64,000 nucleotides of DNA from Datnioides undecimradiatus (Eukaryota; Chordata; Actinopteri; Lobotiformes; Datnioididae), in the NCBI GenBank assembly GCA_008933995.1, contig WARS01000007.1:1180230-1244229 (forward strand), in the 5' to 3' direction. A program made the position numbers and the translations under genes. Below, one piece after another: positions 1-11,695 of this stretch; the first letter of the stretch is position 1; every line of letters starts with the position of its first letter. The notes under the pieces are model-generated. The model saw nothing but the letters and a program-made list of their open reading frames with translations. It did no database searches and was not told the DNA's origin.

Positions 1-2689
1 TCTTTATTGTGGCACGAAATGCGCCTTAAGCGGTGAAATCCTGTGTGGACAATGTAACAACAAAGATGCAGTTCACCGCTTTTCATGCCTTTGATATTTA
101 GAATTAACACGGATACAAATAAATGAGAGCTCTTATCGATTTACACCTAAAAACCCAGAACTGCTTTCTTAGTAAACCGCAGTAGAGCTGCTCAGAATAT
201 AGCAACACGGAAGTTGATTCGCTGACTAGAAAGAGAAACTCAGTTATTCATTTTGGAAATTTGGACTACACTGAAGCCACATGTCAAGGCATCCAAAGCC
301 TTTAGGAAGGAGCCAGTTGAGATGGAAAAGAACAGCAACATAAACATGGGCAGCGTATGCTAACAGCCTAAAGATCAGTGACTGGCCAACGACGTAGAGC
401 AACATTATCAAACTCAAATTTTACATCTCTAGTGAAATCAACTGATTCTCTTTGCGGGGACTTTTATTTTGAGTAATAATGACTAAAACGACATATCTCG
501 TAATCAGTGTAAGTTCAGTTATTAATACCTCATATATTATTTCATTCTTAGGTATCTGGGGATTTCAAAGAGGAAGAGCCTACCTAGATCGGCAGCAGGA
601 AATCACAAAACGAGACGGTTTCATGTCACGAAACAAAGCAGGAGATACAGGTGGGTTTAGAGAAACACAACAAGCCTGATGTATTTAATGCAGCGCAGCA
701 TGGACAAGACTCATCTTTCATGTTTGCTCACTTAGTGTTTGAATAACTAACTTTGGTGGCTAACTATAATAAGTTAATACCTATGTAGACTAGGAAACCA
801 TCTGCAGACAGTGGCTTCTGGCTACTGTCATGAAATAAAGTGATTAACATTAATACAAAAATCTTATCAAATCAGCAGTGCCATAAACGAGTCCTTCTCA
901 CTGCCTGTCACTACGGCCCAGTAGAACTCCTATGCAATTCCTATGCATACCCGTTGAGACAATTTCCAAAAACCTTACCTCACCTTAACAAAGTGTTTGC
1001 TGCCTAACCGCAGTTCCAAATCAAACTTCACACAACCTTATTAGTTAGCCTGATTACACAACAAACGAGGGGAAATGACAGGAGCAATTTGTGAGATGTC
1101 CGGTGTAATCCAATATGTGATGGAGTTATGTAATCCTCAAATAATAACTGGTGTTACGTATCTGACTCTGCAGAATGTTTTATTAAAAATCAAATAAAAA
1201 TGTATGTTTTGACCCAAAACATTAGACTTCGAGACAAAAAATGAGAGAATATGTGTGTATCCTACATGCTAATGTAGATGTGAAGCTGCACCCTTCCAGG
1301 TACAATCAATGAAAAGTGACCAACAAAGGATGCTGAAGATACTGCTGAAAGCTGACTGTATGGCCTCGGACACCCCACTGCTTTGTGTGGTCATTAATAA
1401 CGTGTTTCATGTTGAGAGAACATTAAATAACTACCTGAGTACCCCAGCTTTAGCTGCAGGTTCCAGGTTTTATGCTTATTTTCTGCATTTCTCACACGAG
1501 CTCACACAAGACACAGAACGGATAAAACAAGACGCGTCTATCATCTGATGCCACCAACCCGCCGTCAGCACCTGCACACAGAAATATTGCAGGAAAACCA
1601 GAAAACACCTCAGATCGGGCGTCTGCACAGCACACCGTGCCCTCTGTAGATGGCATCACGTTGTAAATCGCACTGCAGAATCGAATTCAGCCAAAGTTCT
1701 TTTATTTAATCCATTCAACAAGTACCTTTCATAAATTCCATAAATCGCTTCAGTGCTGGCAAGGATGAGCGCAAGGCGCCACTACTAATAAAATCTGCAC
1801 CTGAAGGCAGAGCCAGAGCGGGAGAAGGGTGCAGGGTAGAAGTGAGGGGTGGGGGGGGTGTGAATGAGAGCTCTCGTGCCTACAGGATAATATCCTGCGA
1901 GCCTAGTTTGTGACAACACATTTAATTATTAATCTTCTACAAAATTACAAGAAGCGATTACTATAATAAATAATCACTGGCATCGATTTCTCAAATGAAA
2001 ATACGTACTTCAAACATGCCCCCCGTCAAAAAAAAGATATACAAATGGGTTCAAATTGCATCTATTATTAGAGTGTACCTCCATCTTCCCCCTCCATTTT
2101 ATATGTCCCCCAATGAAAAAAATGGAATATGGGGGAAGACACCAAATCTGAGATCACTACAGCTTGTGGGAAAGAGTGGAGTGTGCGGAGCATGCTAAAG
2201 GTGATGTGATTATACACATACTAATACATGTACGTGCAGTATGCTGAACTTGCATTGCATTAATATGAATGAGCTGCACCCATGTAAGGCTGAAATCCTC
2301 CAAAATGCCTGTCATGGGAGAGAAAAAAGAGCACGCTGCCCGTTATTTAACCAGCAGCCTACGTTGGTCACACCTCTAACGGCACCAAACATCACCATCA
2401 CCCTCCTTTTCCTTCCCCCTGTGGCTAAATATCTGACCGAGCAAACACAAGCTGCACCAGAGCATATGTGCTTGGCTGGTTAGCACACACACACACACGC
2501 ACGCACCAGCTGATGCCACAGGACTGACTGTGTAATTATACATGTGTAATTGCATCCTCACCAATCATGCACAATAGATGCAGCGAGCAAGAGACCACTA
2601 GAGAGATCGAGAAAGGCAGGTAGAGCGGGGAAAGATGGATGCAAGAAGCGCCGTCACCTCCCCTGTCTCTAGAGACAGCACAGCCATAC
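1..2689. other. Presumed first intron of the left-edge minus-strand gene
   Basis: No exon, RNA gene or recognisable transposon was seen on either strand. The stretch is AT-rich with short open frames only. It contains a short G-run near 1847-1858 and a short CA/CG-rich tract near 2484-2508. It is read as intron because the exon at 2690-2815 must splice leftward. Confidence 0.35.
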
Positions 2690-2815
2690 CTTGCGCCGGC
2701 GGTCCCTGGATCGATTCCTCTTTTTTATCTTTTCCTCCTCCTTCTCCCTCTGCTCCTGGGCGGCGGCCTCCGCAAGGTCCTTGGTCTTGCGGAGCTGCTT
2801 GGCGGCTTGCGCCAT
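2690..2815 (-). CDS. First coding exon of an unidentified gene running off the left edge
   Basis: On the minus strand an ATG at 2815-2813 in an excellent Kozak context (GGCACCATGG) opens 42 codons. They end exactly at AAG|GTATGG, a good splice donor at 2689-2688. The peptide starts MAQAAKQLRKTKDL, continues through an Ala/Glu/Gln-rich stretch and ends in a dense basic block (KIKKRNRSRDRRRK). It is strongly charged, probably helical or coiled-coil, and the basic end resembles a nuclear-localisation or nucleic-acid/lipid-binding patch. Upstream (2816-3120) the would-be 5'UTR is rich in CAG/GCC triplets. The exon ends in phase 0; I found no second exon in 1-2689, so the rest of the gene should lie left of the window. 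I do not recognise the family. That it is a real exon is inferred from the start context, charge pattern, codon quality and donor. Confidence 0.6.
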
Positions 2816-5800
2816 GGTGCCGCTGCTACTGTTGCTGCTGCTGCTCCAGTCACCGTTGCTCCAGCCCTCCTCTCGTTTGCACTACCACCAGTCGTCCCTG
2901 TTTCCTCTTCCCGTGTCCCTCTGTCCCCCGAGCCCCGTCACTTACTACCTCGTCTCTGGTGGCCACCACGACATGTGTGTGTCTAAGGCAAGCAGAGGAA
3001 ACGTCTGTGTCCAGATATTCGTGTGTGTGTGTGAGTGATGTTGATGCTACAGCAGCCACAAGACAGCCTCCAGCAGCCACAAAGAAAGATGCTACAGCTA
3101 GTGGTGCTGATGCTGCTTGCCTGTGCCGCGGCTGCTACTCATCCAGTCAGCTTGCACTGCGCTGAATTGCCTCCCCTCCCCCTTCTTTCTTTCCTACCTT
3201 GCTCCCTTCTCTCCTCTCTCCTCCCTCTGCTTGCACAGACCAGTCACGCAGTCCTGTGTTCAGCACGGTGGGGATCCTGCTGCAGAGCTCCCTCTTTTTA
3301 TCTGTCAAATGTCCTCCTATTCCTGCTGCTCTGCCTCTTTCGCCACATTTTCCCCTTTGCGCAACGCTCGTCTCTCCCAGAAGCTGTTGTTACGTCTTGC
3401 ATAAGTGAGGTAGAAAAGACGAGGGCGCCAAAGCAGTGGAATGCCTTCAGATCTTTTTTTTTTTTTCTCACGTCTTGCCTCCCTCTGACCATGGTTTTTC
3501 CATGGCAACTCCCTCCTGGAAACAGATGGAGAGAAAGAGGAGTAGTGAGAGAGGGCTTGTAAAATAGAAATGGATCCCATGTTTTATCAAACGCACAGTA
3601 TCTGAGCGCTTGTTCTCGTACTGCATGATTCTTTGCACAGCCCGGTCACTTTTTCACTATCAAAGGCTGATGTTAAGGTGGCACGGCGATGGGGTGCCAT
3701 ACATTAACATCTACACTAGCCTACTTCCCTCATGTTTTAGTGTCAGGGCCAGACCGGGAAAAAAACATCAACATGAATGCTTCATAAAAACTGCATGTCC
3801 TCTCCCTCCCCTTTCGTTCCACCACTTTCCCTCTTTCCATCGCTTCAGGAGGGCCTGCACGGCTGTTTGATGCTGCAATTCAGCAGCAGATGAGTAAACA
3901 GCAGCATGAACAGACAATATGATTTAAAGATGATAGAGGCAGAAAGATGGTCACCCGTCTATGTTTTGACACCCATAAGATAGGTTTGTGTAAAACCTGT
4001 AGCTTTAAATACCAATGCTAATTAGGAAATTACTCAATCTACTGCTTAATTAAATATTTAGCTATATTTTCATATATTTTTATATAGATCATGTCAGGAT
4101 AGTTTCAGTTTTAGTGTAATCGTTTAAAACTGTATTGTTTTTTACAATAGTGGCAAAAATGTCAAGATTTTCATGTGCAACCACGAAGTGACCCCATCTG
4201 GCATTTGTTAAGGGAATACCGTGCAGTTCAACTCCTTGTTGTCATCCTGACATATACAGCACATTGTGCACATGCCATCATGGACCGTATTTGTGTCCGC
4301 AGCCCACTTTTAGAGACTCACTTCAGAGAGAAGATGCACTGACATCAAACTCTGTCGCTCTCCCTATCTCATTTCTGCCCCCTCCCATCCCTGCATCATC
4401 ATGTTGCAGGGCGATGTTGCACTGTAACGTGCAGCATAGCCTTCAACAAAGAGACCATGAGACTAGGAATACACAGATGTTAGATCCACCATCTGCAAAC
4501 AGATCAACACCAGACCTATTCCATCATTTCAAGCCAAGAGGCATGACATGAAAATCAATACTGTGGCTACATATGAATATGACAACATATCTGAGGACCT
4601 TTCTCTTTTAGCCAAAGTAATGAACCCCTACATTCTGGTGTATGCCTGCCCCTGTGCAACTATGTGTTTTACTATGCCTTCACATGAATGACAGCTTTTG
4701 TATTTCCTTGTGCCCCGATTCTAATGGATCTATTACACTGGAGGTAATAAACAAACCAGTGCAACAGCCACCACTGCTCTAAAGAGGGTCAGCTGAATGG
4801 TCTTGTGCTGAATAGCTGTCAATATAACCAAAGTCTCATTGCTCAAAGATATCACTCCCAAGAAGACGCATGTGCACATTCAAGGCTACCGGTGTGTCAT
4901 GAAAAATGAAATGGGCAAACTGTCTCTGTGCACAGGATTCATGCTCCAAAAGATGTTTATTTAGCAAAATGTCAAATAGTGTTGGGACTATTTTTAAACT
5001 GACCAGCATCAGTCCAATCTAGGAATGCCATTAATTCACAAGTCCAGTATGCCTGTTGTTGGCTACGTGTCTAATTGTTGTGATGATGTACAAACAACCA
5101 AACTTGGGTTCAAATATAATTTTCAGGAAAATTGTGACACCTAACATTGATGGTGACATCATTTTATCGTGCATTTTAATTTGTAGTAAAACCTACAGTT
5201 TGGCCCATTGGTATTCAGGAGTCAGTCTGCATTTCGACCCGCGATCTAGCTTAGCTACATTAGTTGTAGGCTATGGCAGTTTGTGCATCTAATTAAGTAT
5301 AAGTGTCGCCAAGCTACCGTAAAACTATCTTTCTCATATGTAAAAAAAAAAGAAAAAAAAAAAAAGAAAATAGACTGGGGCTGCACGAAAGCCAAAGAAT
5401 AATGCAGTTTAAATATGCTAGGTAGCTGCATGTTCGCGTGTGCAGCTAAAGTTCGAGTTAGCAGCTAGCTTGCGCTGTTGTTGCTAACTACCGTTTCCCT
5501 TTAGCTGCTGACTAGCTAGCGGCATTAGCCGAGCTACTTCTCCCGCTGCTAATTTTGAGAGACCTTCTTATGCAGACCTTCTTACCTGGTGCACAGTATA
5601 ACGAGGCAAGCTAGTTACCTTTCAGCTTGCCAATGTGCAATTGGCCAGTTACCAAAACAAGCTAAGACCTAGCGACATGGCTAGCGTTTACATTTGAAAA
5701 TCCAATTGTTTTGTGGCTAACATGAAGAATTACAAACACGAGCTCATTAAAATGAAACTATGCTGTCTTAAAATGAGTAATAACAGACCAACACTGTTTT

Positions 5801-5967
5801 GCAGGGCAATAAACAAACATAAAGAATGAGGAATGCTAATATGTTTATTCATAACTGTCTAACCTTAATCTTGCGTATGTGGACGTGCTGTTAGCTACAT
5901 CATGTAAAGTAATACCAAGACTTTATTCTTTATCCAGATGTTGCACAAAGACCCACTGGTGTCAAAC
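2816..5967. other. Upstream region of the left-edge gene, no further gene seen
   Basis: From 2816 to about 3560 the sequence is pyrimidine-rich on the plus strand, with CAG/CTG-rich patches, and is the likely 5'UTR and promoter zone of the minus-strand gene. From 3560 to 5340 it is ordinary AT-rich DNA. An A-rich tract lies at 5341-5368. From 5400 to 5700 the sequence is full of GCTAGC/TTAGCT words. No coding exon was supported on the plus strand. Confidence 0.35.
3496..3509. promoter_or_regulatory. X-box-like (RFX) motif in the upstream region of the left-edge gene
   Basis: A sequence close to the RFX-factor X-box, with the half site GTTGCC followed by ATGGAAAA on the minus strand, lies about 680 bp upstream of the ATG at 2815. 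One half site is perfect and the other is imperfect. It sits beside a second CCATGG, making a small symmetric block. Assignment to RFX binding is inference from motif similarity only. Confidence 0.2.
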
Positions 5968-5998
5968 CTGTGAAGGCGTTGTCTCCGTGCGGCTCCAT
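5968..5998 (-). CDS. Possible short first coding exon (alternative or separate gene)
   Basis: On the minus strand, ATG at 5998-5996 (context ACAATGG) opens ten codons, MEPHGDNAFT, plus one base. It then meets CAG|GTTTGA, a usable splice donor at 5967. Two CRE-like sites lie 30-70 bp upstream, and the local CpG level is higher than in the flanks, as expected for a promoter with a small first coding exon. It could be an alternative 5' exon of the gene whose other start is at 2815, a separate gene, or chance. No partner exon was identified, so this remains a candidate only. Confidence 0.25.
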
Positions 5999-6030
5999 TG
6001 TAATAATGCTGCCAGCCAACCAACAGTACC

Positions 6031-6067
6031 TACGTCACGGTGCTCATAGCGGGACATAAGACGTCAC
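6031..6067. promoter_or_regulatory. Pair of CRE-like sites
   Basis: TACGTCAC at 6031-6038 and GACGTCAC at 6060-6067 are two near-consensus CREB/ATF half-palindromes 29 bp apart in the same orientation. They lie directly upstream of the minus-strand first-exon candidate at 5998. The motif match is seen; the promoter role is inferred. Confidence 0.35.
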
Positions 6068-6221
6068 TTTGTCATAAGCATCATTCAAATGTCCACAACT
6101 GCCGTTTTGAAATCCAGAGATCTGCATCTACCAGCAGTTGAATTGATCACTAGGAAAAACAAGAAAATGTCATCTCCTAGTTTATTAGTCATTATTTTAA
6201 TTTGATGTAAAAGAAACATTC

Positions 6222-6655
6222 CAGATATCCATGTGTCAGTTTTAATATTCAAAAATACATTGGATATCCTGTGTCCTGTAATCTGTACAGATGCCCACTA
6301 TTCAATCTGAGAAAGCTTCAGTTGCAGATGTCCAACATGCCACATTTTAAATATATGTTCAAAAAGTATTTTTGGATATTTCAAATAAAAAGGATATTCA
6401 GAAAGTCCATGCTGTAAATCTGGAATCTGGAGTCTGCAAAATGTGGACATCTGACACTGAAAGGCCAAGACGAAAGTAATGTTATTTGTACTGGGAAGTA
6501 TGATGATATCTGAAATGACAATTGTAGAACTGCAGAATTTCATCATGGATATCAGAAATGTCTATTTTAATAGGAAGAATTATGGATGTCTGCAATATAT
6601 ATCCAGTCTAGACAACTTGTCGTACTTGTAGGTCAACACAAATGGATATTAATGT
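6222..6655. repeat. Degenerate tandem array of GGATATCTG-like units
   Basis: The words GGATATC, GATATCTGAAATG, GGACATCTG, GGATGTCTGCAA and close variants recur about every 25-60 bp across this block, some in inverted orientation (for example CAGATATCC near 6222). The array is too diverged for a clean period by eye. It looks like an old minisatellite or a repeat-rich MITE interior. It has no coding content. Confidence 0.45.
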
Positions 6656-8278
6656 TTCTGCTGTTGCCGAGGCCAGTAGGAAGGAAGTATGTGGAAAGTT
6701 AGTAGGATAGATCAACTAATTTGAAATATTGAATTAATTATTTGATTTTAAAAAAAATGCACCGACATGCTAAGTCAGCAATAGCTTAATAATGGAGGAT
6801 CATGTAAAAACTAATTAGCAAGTGATCAGGAGAGATGACAGAGCTAGCCCCTCCATGTGGTGAATCAAAGTTTACCAAACTGAACTAAACACATCCAGTT
6901 AATGTTATATAATATTGTGACTTCTACCATTATATGTGTTTTTATAAGATTACTTCAATAGCGGATCTGATGAAGGGGGTCATGAGTTTACTGGACTGGG
7001 CTGTTGTCAGGAAGAACACAGATGAGTATAGTAGCCAAACATGTTAGAATGGTTGGGAGGAGCTTAAATACATGAATTTATAATGAAAAGATAAATGAAT
7101 ATGTTTGAAATGAATGCATGTTAGGATTTAATGTGCATGCAATTGTTCATTAATTAAAACAGGACACTGTTAATCAGCTGACAACGGTGATGACGAACGT
7201 ATCAGTGTTGATGTCACATACAGCGCAAAACGGAGTATAAGTGAGGACTCGGAGCAGATGGCGCTGGGATCTATCATTGATGAAAACGACGACAGTACTG
7301 GCTCAGGGTCAGATCTGATTCCACCAGCTCCTCAGCCAAACCGTGTGCGTGCTAAATATGGAAAATGATGACGCAGCGAAAACTCTCCCTTCCTGTCACC
7401 TGAAGAAGAAGTGGTGAATCGTAAAATGAGCTTAGAAAAACTCGACAGCCGCGCAAGGTGTTGGCAAAGAAAGTCGGGCAAAACCAGAGTAAAGTGGTCA
7501 GGCCTGTTCTTAGAAGGTCTGAGGAAGACTCGGGACACAGATTTCAGATTTAAAGCAAAATCACTGAAAAACTAAAAAATACAAATAAGCCAAAATGCTC
7601 CTCAAACTTCAGATAAGTCATGGTTCATTTCATAAGAAATTACATTGTTTTTGTATTCGGACACATTTTTGGACACATCTCTGTTGTTCTTGCAGGACTG
7701 CCTGATGAGTAGGTTAGTCTGAACTGACTCATGTGATCAGGTTTATTTAAATACAACCCCAGTGAAATAAGGAGCTGACAGTTGGGAGCTGGAAGACTTG
7801 TCACTTGTTCTTCGTAAACGTCTGCCGTGTCAGCCACTCTAATATGTTTCGGAGGTGGTGTTACATATTTTATAAGCAAAATAGATGAAGGCACTTCCAA
7901 TTTTCTCCTGAGTGCTTTTGGGAACGTTTAGCTTCCTGTGGAGGATCCCCAAGGTTGTTGCCTGAGCATGACTCAACAAATGAACACTCACATACAACGA
8001 GGTCTAAAAGGCACTGGCCGGCGGTGTGAGAGTGAATTATGTGTAACCTTTTTAATTTGAGATGCAGCAGTGAAGTCGTGGTTCATCAGCTGACATACGG
8101 CGGAACATGACGGTGTAATATTTATTGCCAACATGTCACGCTCTGCATTCCTGAGTCGATGAAGCTGTTTCTCACATGGTGAGTCATGATTCTACAGCGC
8201 TGAGATTTACAAGCGCATAACTGCTGCTGGCAGACTCAGACGCCACTGCAATGACCATCTCCTGTCCACTGTGTTATA

Positions 8279-8292
8279 GCGCCATCAGGTGG
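8279..8292 (-). promoter_or_regulatory. CTCF-like motif (moderate match)
   Basis: On the minus strand this reads CCACCTGATGGCGC, with the CCAC...GGCGC frame of the CTCF core but three mismatches inside the usual 14-mer. It is a motif match only. Confidence 0.2.
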
Positions 8293-8641
8293 TATGTGGT
8301 TGTTATTGCTACTAATGGACTCGTTCTCTCTCACTGGAGGAGTTCTCTGCTATGTCCGGCTTTAAAAACATCTTTGAACAATGAATCTGCTGTGTGGGAA
8401 CTTACTTAAGTCAATTTATAAAGGTGACTTTCAGCCCCACTGTGTTGTATATACTTTGATATACATACATACAGTGCATATATAATACACACACACATAC
8501 ACACACACACATACTATATAATCTAATGTAATTATGTAATTGTGATTATTATGTACAATTGTAAATTTAAAATTCTAAAAATGTCAAACATATGCTTGTA
8601 GTGTATAATTGTTTTCAACATGCATACTTTTTCCTCATAGG

Positions 8642-8718
<77 letters not shown>
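8642..8718. repeat. (TTA)n microsatellite
   Basis: About 25 perfect tandem copies of the trinucleotide TTA/ATT form an uninterrupted run of roughly 77 bp. It is a likely length-polymorphic locus. Confidence 0.95.
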
Positions 8719-10078
8719 CACTCACATTTGGATGTTTGTAGTGGGTATGTTTGTTTAGTGTCCCTGATATGCCCTACTGCCTCTCCAGTTGTGTCACATG
8801 CCATCTGGCCTCACTCCAAAGCGGACTCTGTAGCCCCTGGTCTTCGCCCTTGACGATGACTTGCACTTCCCTCAGCAAACAGAAAAAAATCTGGGACTCA
8901 GCCAGCACCGCTGTGTGCATTTCAGAGTCCACACCCATCACTGAGAGAAGAAGAGGCTGTGAGTTCTGTAACAAAGGACATGTGTTTCTCCTCACCTTGT
9001 TGTTTCCCTACACCGCATCCAGTCACTTATAGGTGTGATTTCATGAGCTGTTTGATCATCTGATCCCCTCCATAATCCAAAATCCAAGCAGAATGAATTG
9101 ATGAATTCACCACAGTTGATCAATAACGCGTGTCAGTGTGTGATTGCTGAGGTGGTGGATATGATATATATGATCTAACTCTTGGGACTAAAGATTTATC
9201 CATAAAACGATATAACATATATGATATCAACTACAATTTGATCTCTGACAACAATATAATATGGAGATTTACTGAACACTGCACCCTGTAGTGGTTCAGG
9301 TATCAACATCGCATTTCTATGGCCATGTGAGGAGTTTTACTATTTCTACTAATACCAAAACAACTAATGCAACTTCCTCTATTTGAATCCCTGCTGTACT
9401 AACAGCTCTGATGCGCAACTCACACACGCACTTACACACTCGAAACTGCAGGTGTCAGCAAAGCTTCAGCATATTCATCTGCCACACAGGCCACTGAGGA
9501 GAAAGCATCAAGTGGACATAAGCGCACGCACTCTGAAATGTCTGAAAAAACGTCTGTCAGCACCAAAGTGTGAGCGCAACACGAGAAGAAATACTCTATT
9601 GTTGTTTTTCTTGATCTTGTGTTCTTATTTCCTTTCTGTCTCTCCTCATATGCTGCATTTAAGGGACGTTGTTTCACTCAAAACTCACTATTGCGACATT
9701 TCTGTAGCATTACATCTACTGTAATTGAGCAGCCTCGGTAAAACAATAAGCCGCGGCATAACCCTTCAAAGAACTGTACTGCCGGCTCCATTAAGCAGTG
9801 CTCAGCAGGGCAGAAATAACGTATCGCGGTATAAGGGCACCAATGCAGATAAACAGTGAAACATAAAGGCATTTAAGTTTGCTCAGCAGTTCAGTCACTG
9901 CACCACAGGACAATGGGAAGCTGTGTTTTTTATTCGGGGAATATATTAACTCACACGGTTAATGTTGGTGAAGAAGAAGGAACAGAAATATAAAAACTCA
10001 AGGATTAAAACGTTTCATTATTTGCTGAGTCAGATGACGATCAGTGCCACTCTCATGACTGTAGGTTACGGCCGGAAG

Positions 10079-10104
10079 TTGCTTAGCTTAGCTTAGCTTA
10101 GCTT
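10079..10104. repeat. Short (GCTTA)n tandem repeat
   Basis: Four to five perfect copies of the pentanucleotide GCTTA. Confidence 0.8.
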
Positions 10105-10619
10105 CAAGACTGAAGTAAAACCATCATATATGTGGTTTTAAAGGAATTCATGTGTGAGATGATTTCTAAGCCGGGTGCAGTGACGTCTTAGTTTAGGCAT
10201 CAACAGGAAACCAGTGGAGGCTGGAGCAAGAAGCTGCGCCCGGCCAACAAACAGTCCTGCACACATCTTTGCATAAAAGCAAAAATAGTTTTCTAACTTT
10301 GGATTAGTCTGCATTGAATAAATGAGTCATAACATATTCATTTGTGAGCTCCGTTGTGATGGCAGGCACATTTCTCTTCTGCATGCTTAACTAAGCTGAA
10401 CGTTTCTTGGCTACAGCCTCATATTAAGCACACAGCCATTGATCTTCTCATCTGACCCTCACCAAGAAAGCAAATAAGACCATTTTCAAAATGTCAAACT
10501 ATTCCTTGAAAGACTAAAGCACTTGCGTAACGTATTCAAGGGACGACTCCAGCAGATTTGGATGGACTATAAAAATTAAATTGCTGCGAGTGTTTCGAGA
10601 GAAAAGGCACAGGATCTCT

Positions 10620-10965
10620 GTGTCCTTTTTACATCTCATGCTGTCCATGACTGCCCCTCCATTAGGAACCATTGATCATTAGCGCCGGGCATGCCAGGCC
10701 CACTCTGTGAGAATCAAAGTGCTTGTGGGGGGAAAAGCACTTGGCAGGCGCCCAGAAATTATCTCAGAGTCACCCCTGTGGAAGCCAAGATGCCACAATA
10801 CTGCAGAGCAGCTTCCTGTCAGGGAGAAGAATAATGCAAACTTTCTCTCTTTGCGTCTGAAATGCTGATGAGGAGACTAGCGTGCACGGCAAATTTGCAT
10901 CGCATGTAATGCAGTCTCCTTTTTCATCGTCAAAGCCCTTTCACTGAGCAGGTGATGATCGTGCA
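10620..10965. promoter_or_regulatory. Candidate conserved non-coding element
   Basis: This stretch lacks simple repeats and long open frames. It packs several developmental-factor words: TTGATCATTAG, an octamer-type ATTTGCAT near 10894, TAATGCA, and a balanced base composition unlike the AT-rich flanks. It has the texture of an ancient enhancer. This is inference only. Confidence 0.2.
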
Positions 10966-11540
10966 GCTTGCATATTTACCAGCTCTTAAACACCGTTACT
11001 GGATTGAACCCTCCTGTTTTAAACGTACACCTCCAGGCATCGTCCAAGTTTCTGTCGCTAGCTTGTGTGTGGGGGGGGGAAGAATGAGTTGCCCTGAGAG
11101 GTGTTGATTAATTCTTAAAAACTGCCAGTAAACACAGTCCCAGATCACTTTGTCTCATTTTACTCTGAAGCCGCAGCCTTACCTCCCCCTCATCCTGCTG
11201 GGAAATTCGCCGACCTCTGGGGCTTGGATTACCTGGCAGGGCCTGAGAGAGCAGATCAAGAGCGCTTGAGGACAAGACTCGCACTGCTCCCGATCAATAC
11301 TCATCGACTGTGCCTTCTTCTTCTTCTTTTTTTTTTTTTTTTTTACAAGAGTTACATTACAGTAAATGTGTTTGCTTTGCAGTGCTTCTGCAAACTGCTA
11401 CGGCAAATACCTTGTTCCATAGATTAGGAGTTACAGCTGAGATCGAGAGGCCCGATCCACTTTAAATAGCTGCCCGAAGTATGACGAGGCAAGTGGCTTT
11501 CTTACTTTATTGCAGCTGTAATCAGTTTATGTCAGGCTGC

Positions 11541-11695
11541 AGCATGATGCGACATGACATGACATGATGGGATATGACATGATGTGATAGAGAGGATCAG
11601 GGCATGATGGAATGTTGTGGGATATAATGGGACATGATGGATATGAGAGAATAAGACAGCCATGATCTAATGGGAAGTCACATGACACGACCCCA
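11541..11695. repeat. Imperfect CATGATG/CATGACATG minisatellite-like tract
   Basis: The words ATGACATG, ATGATGGGATATG, GGGACATGATGGATATG and variants recur in one orientation over about 150 bp, without a strict period. It is a decayed tandem repeat. Confidence 0.5.
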
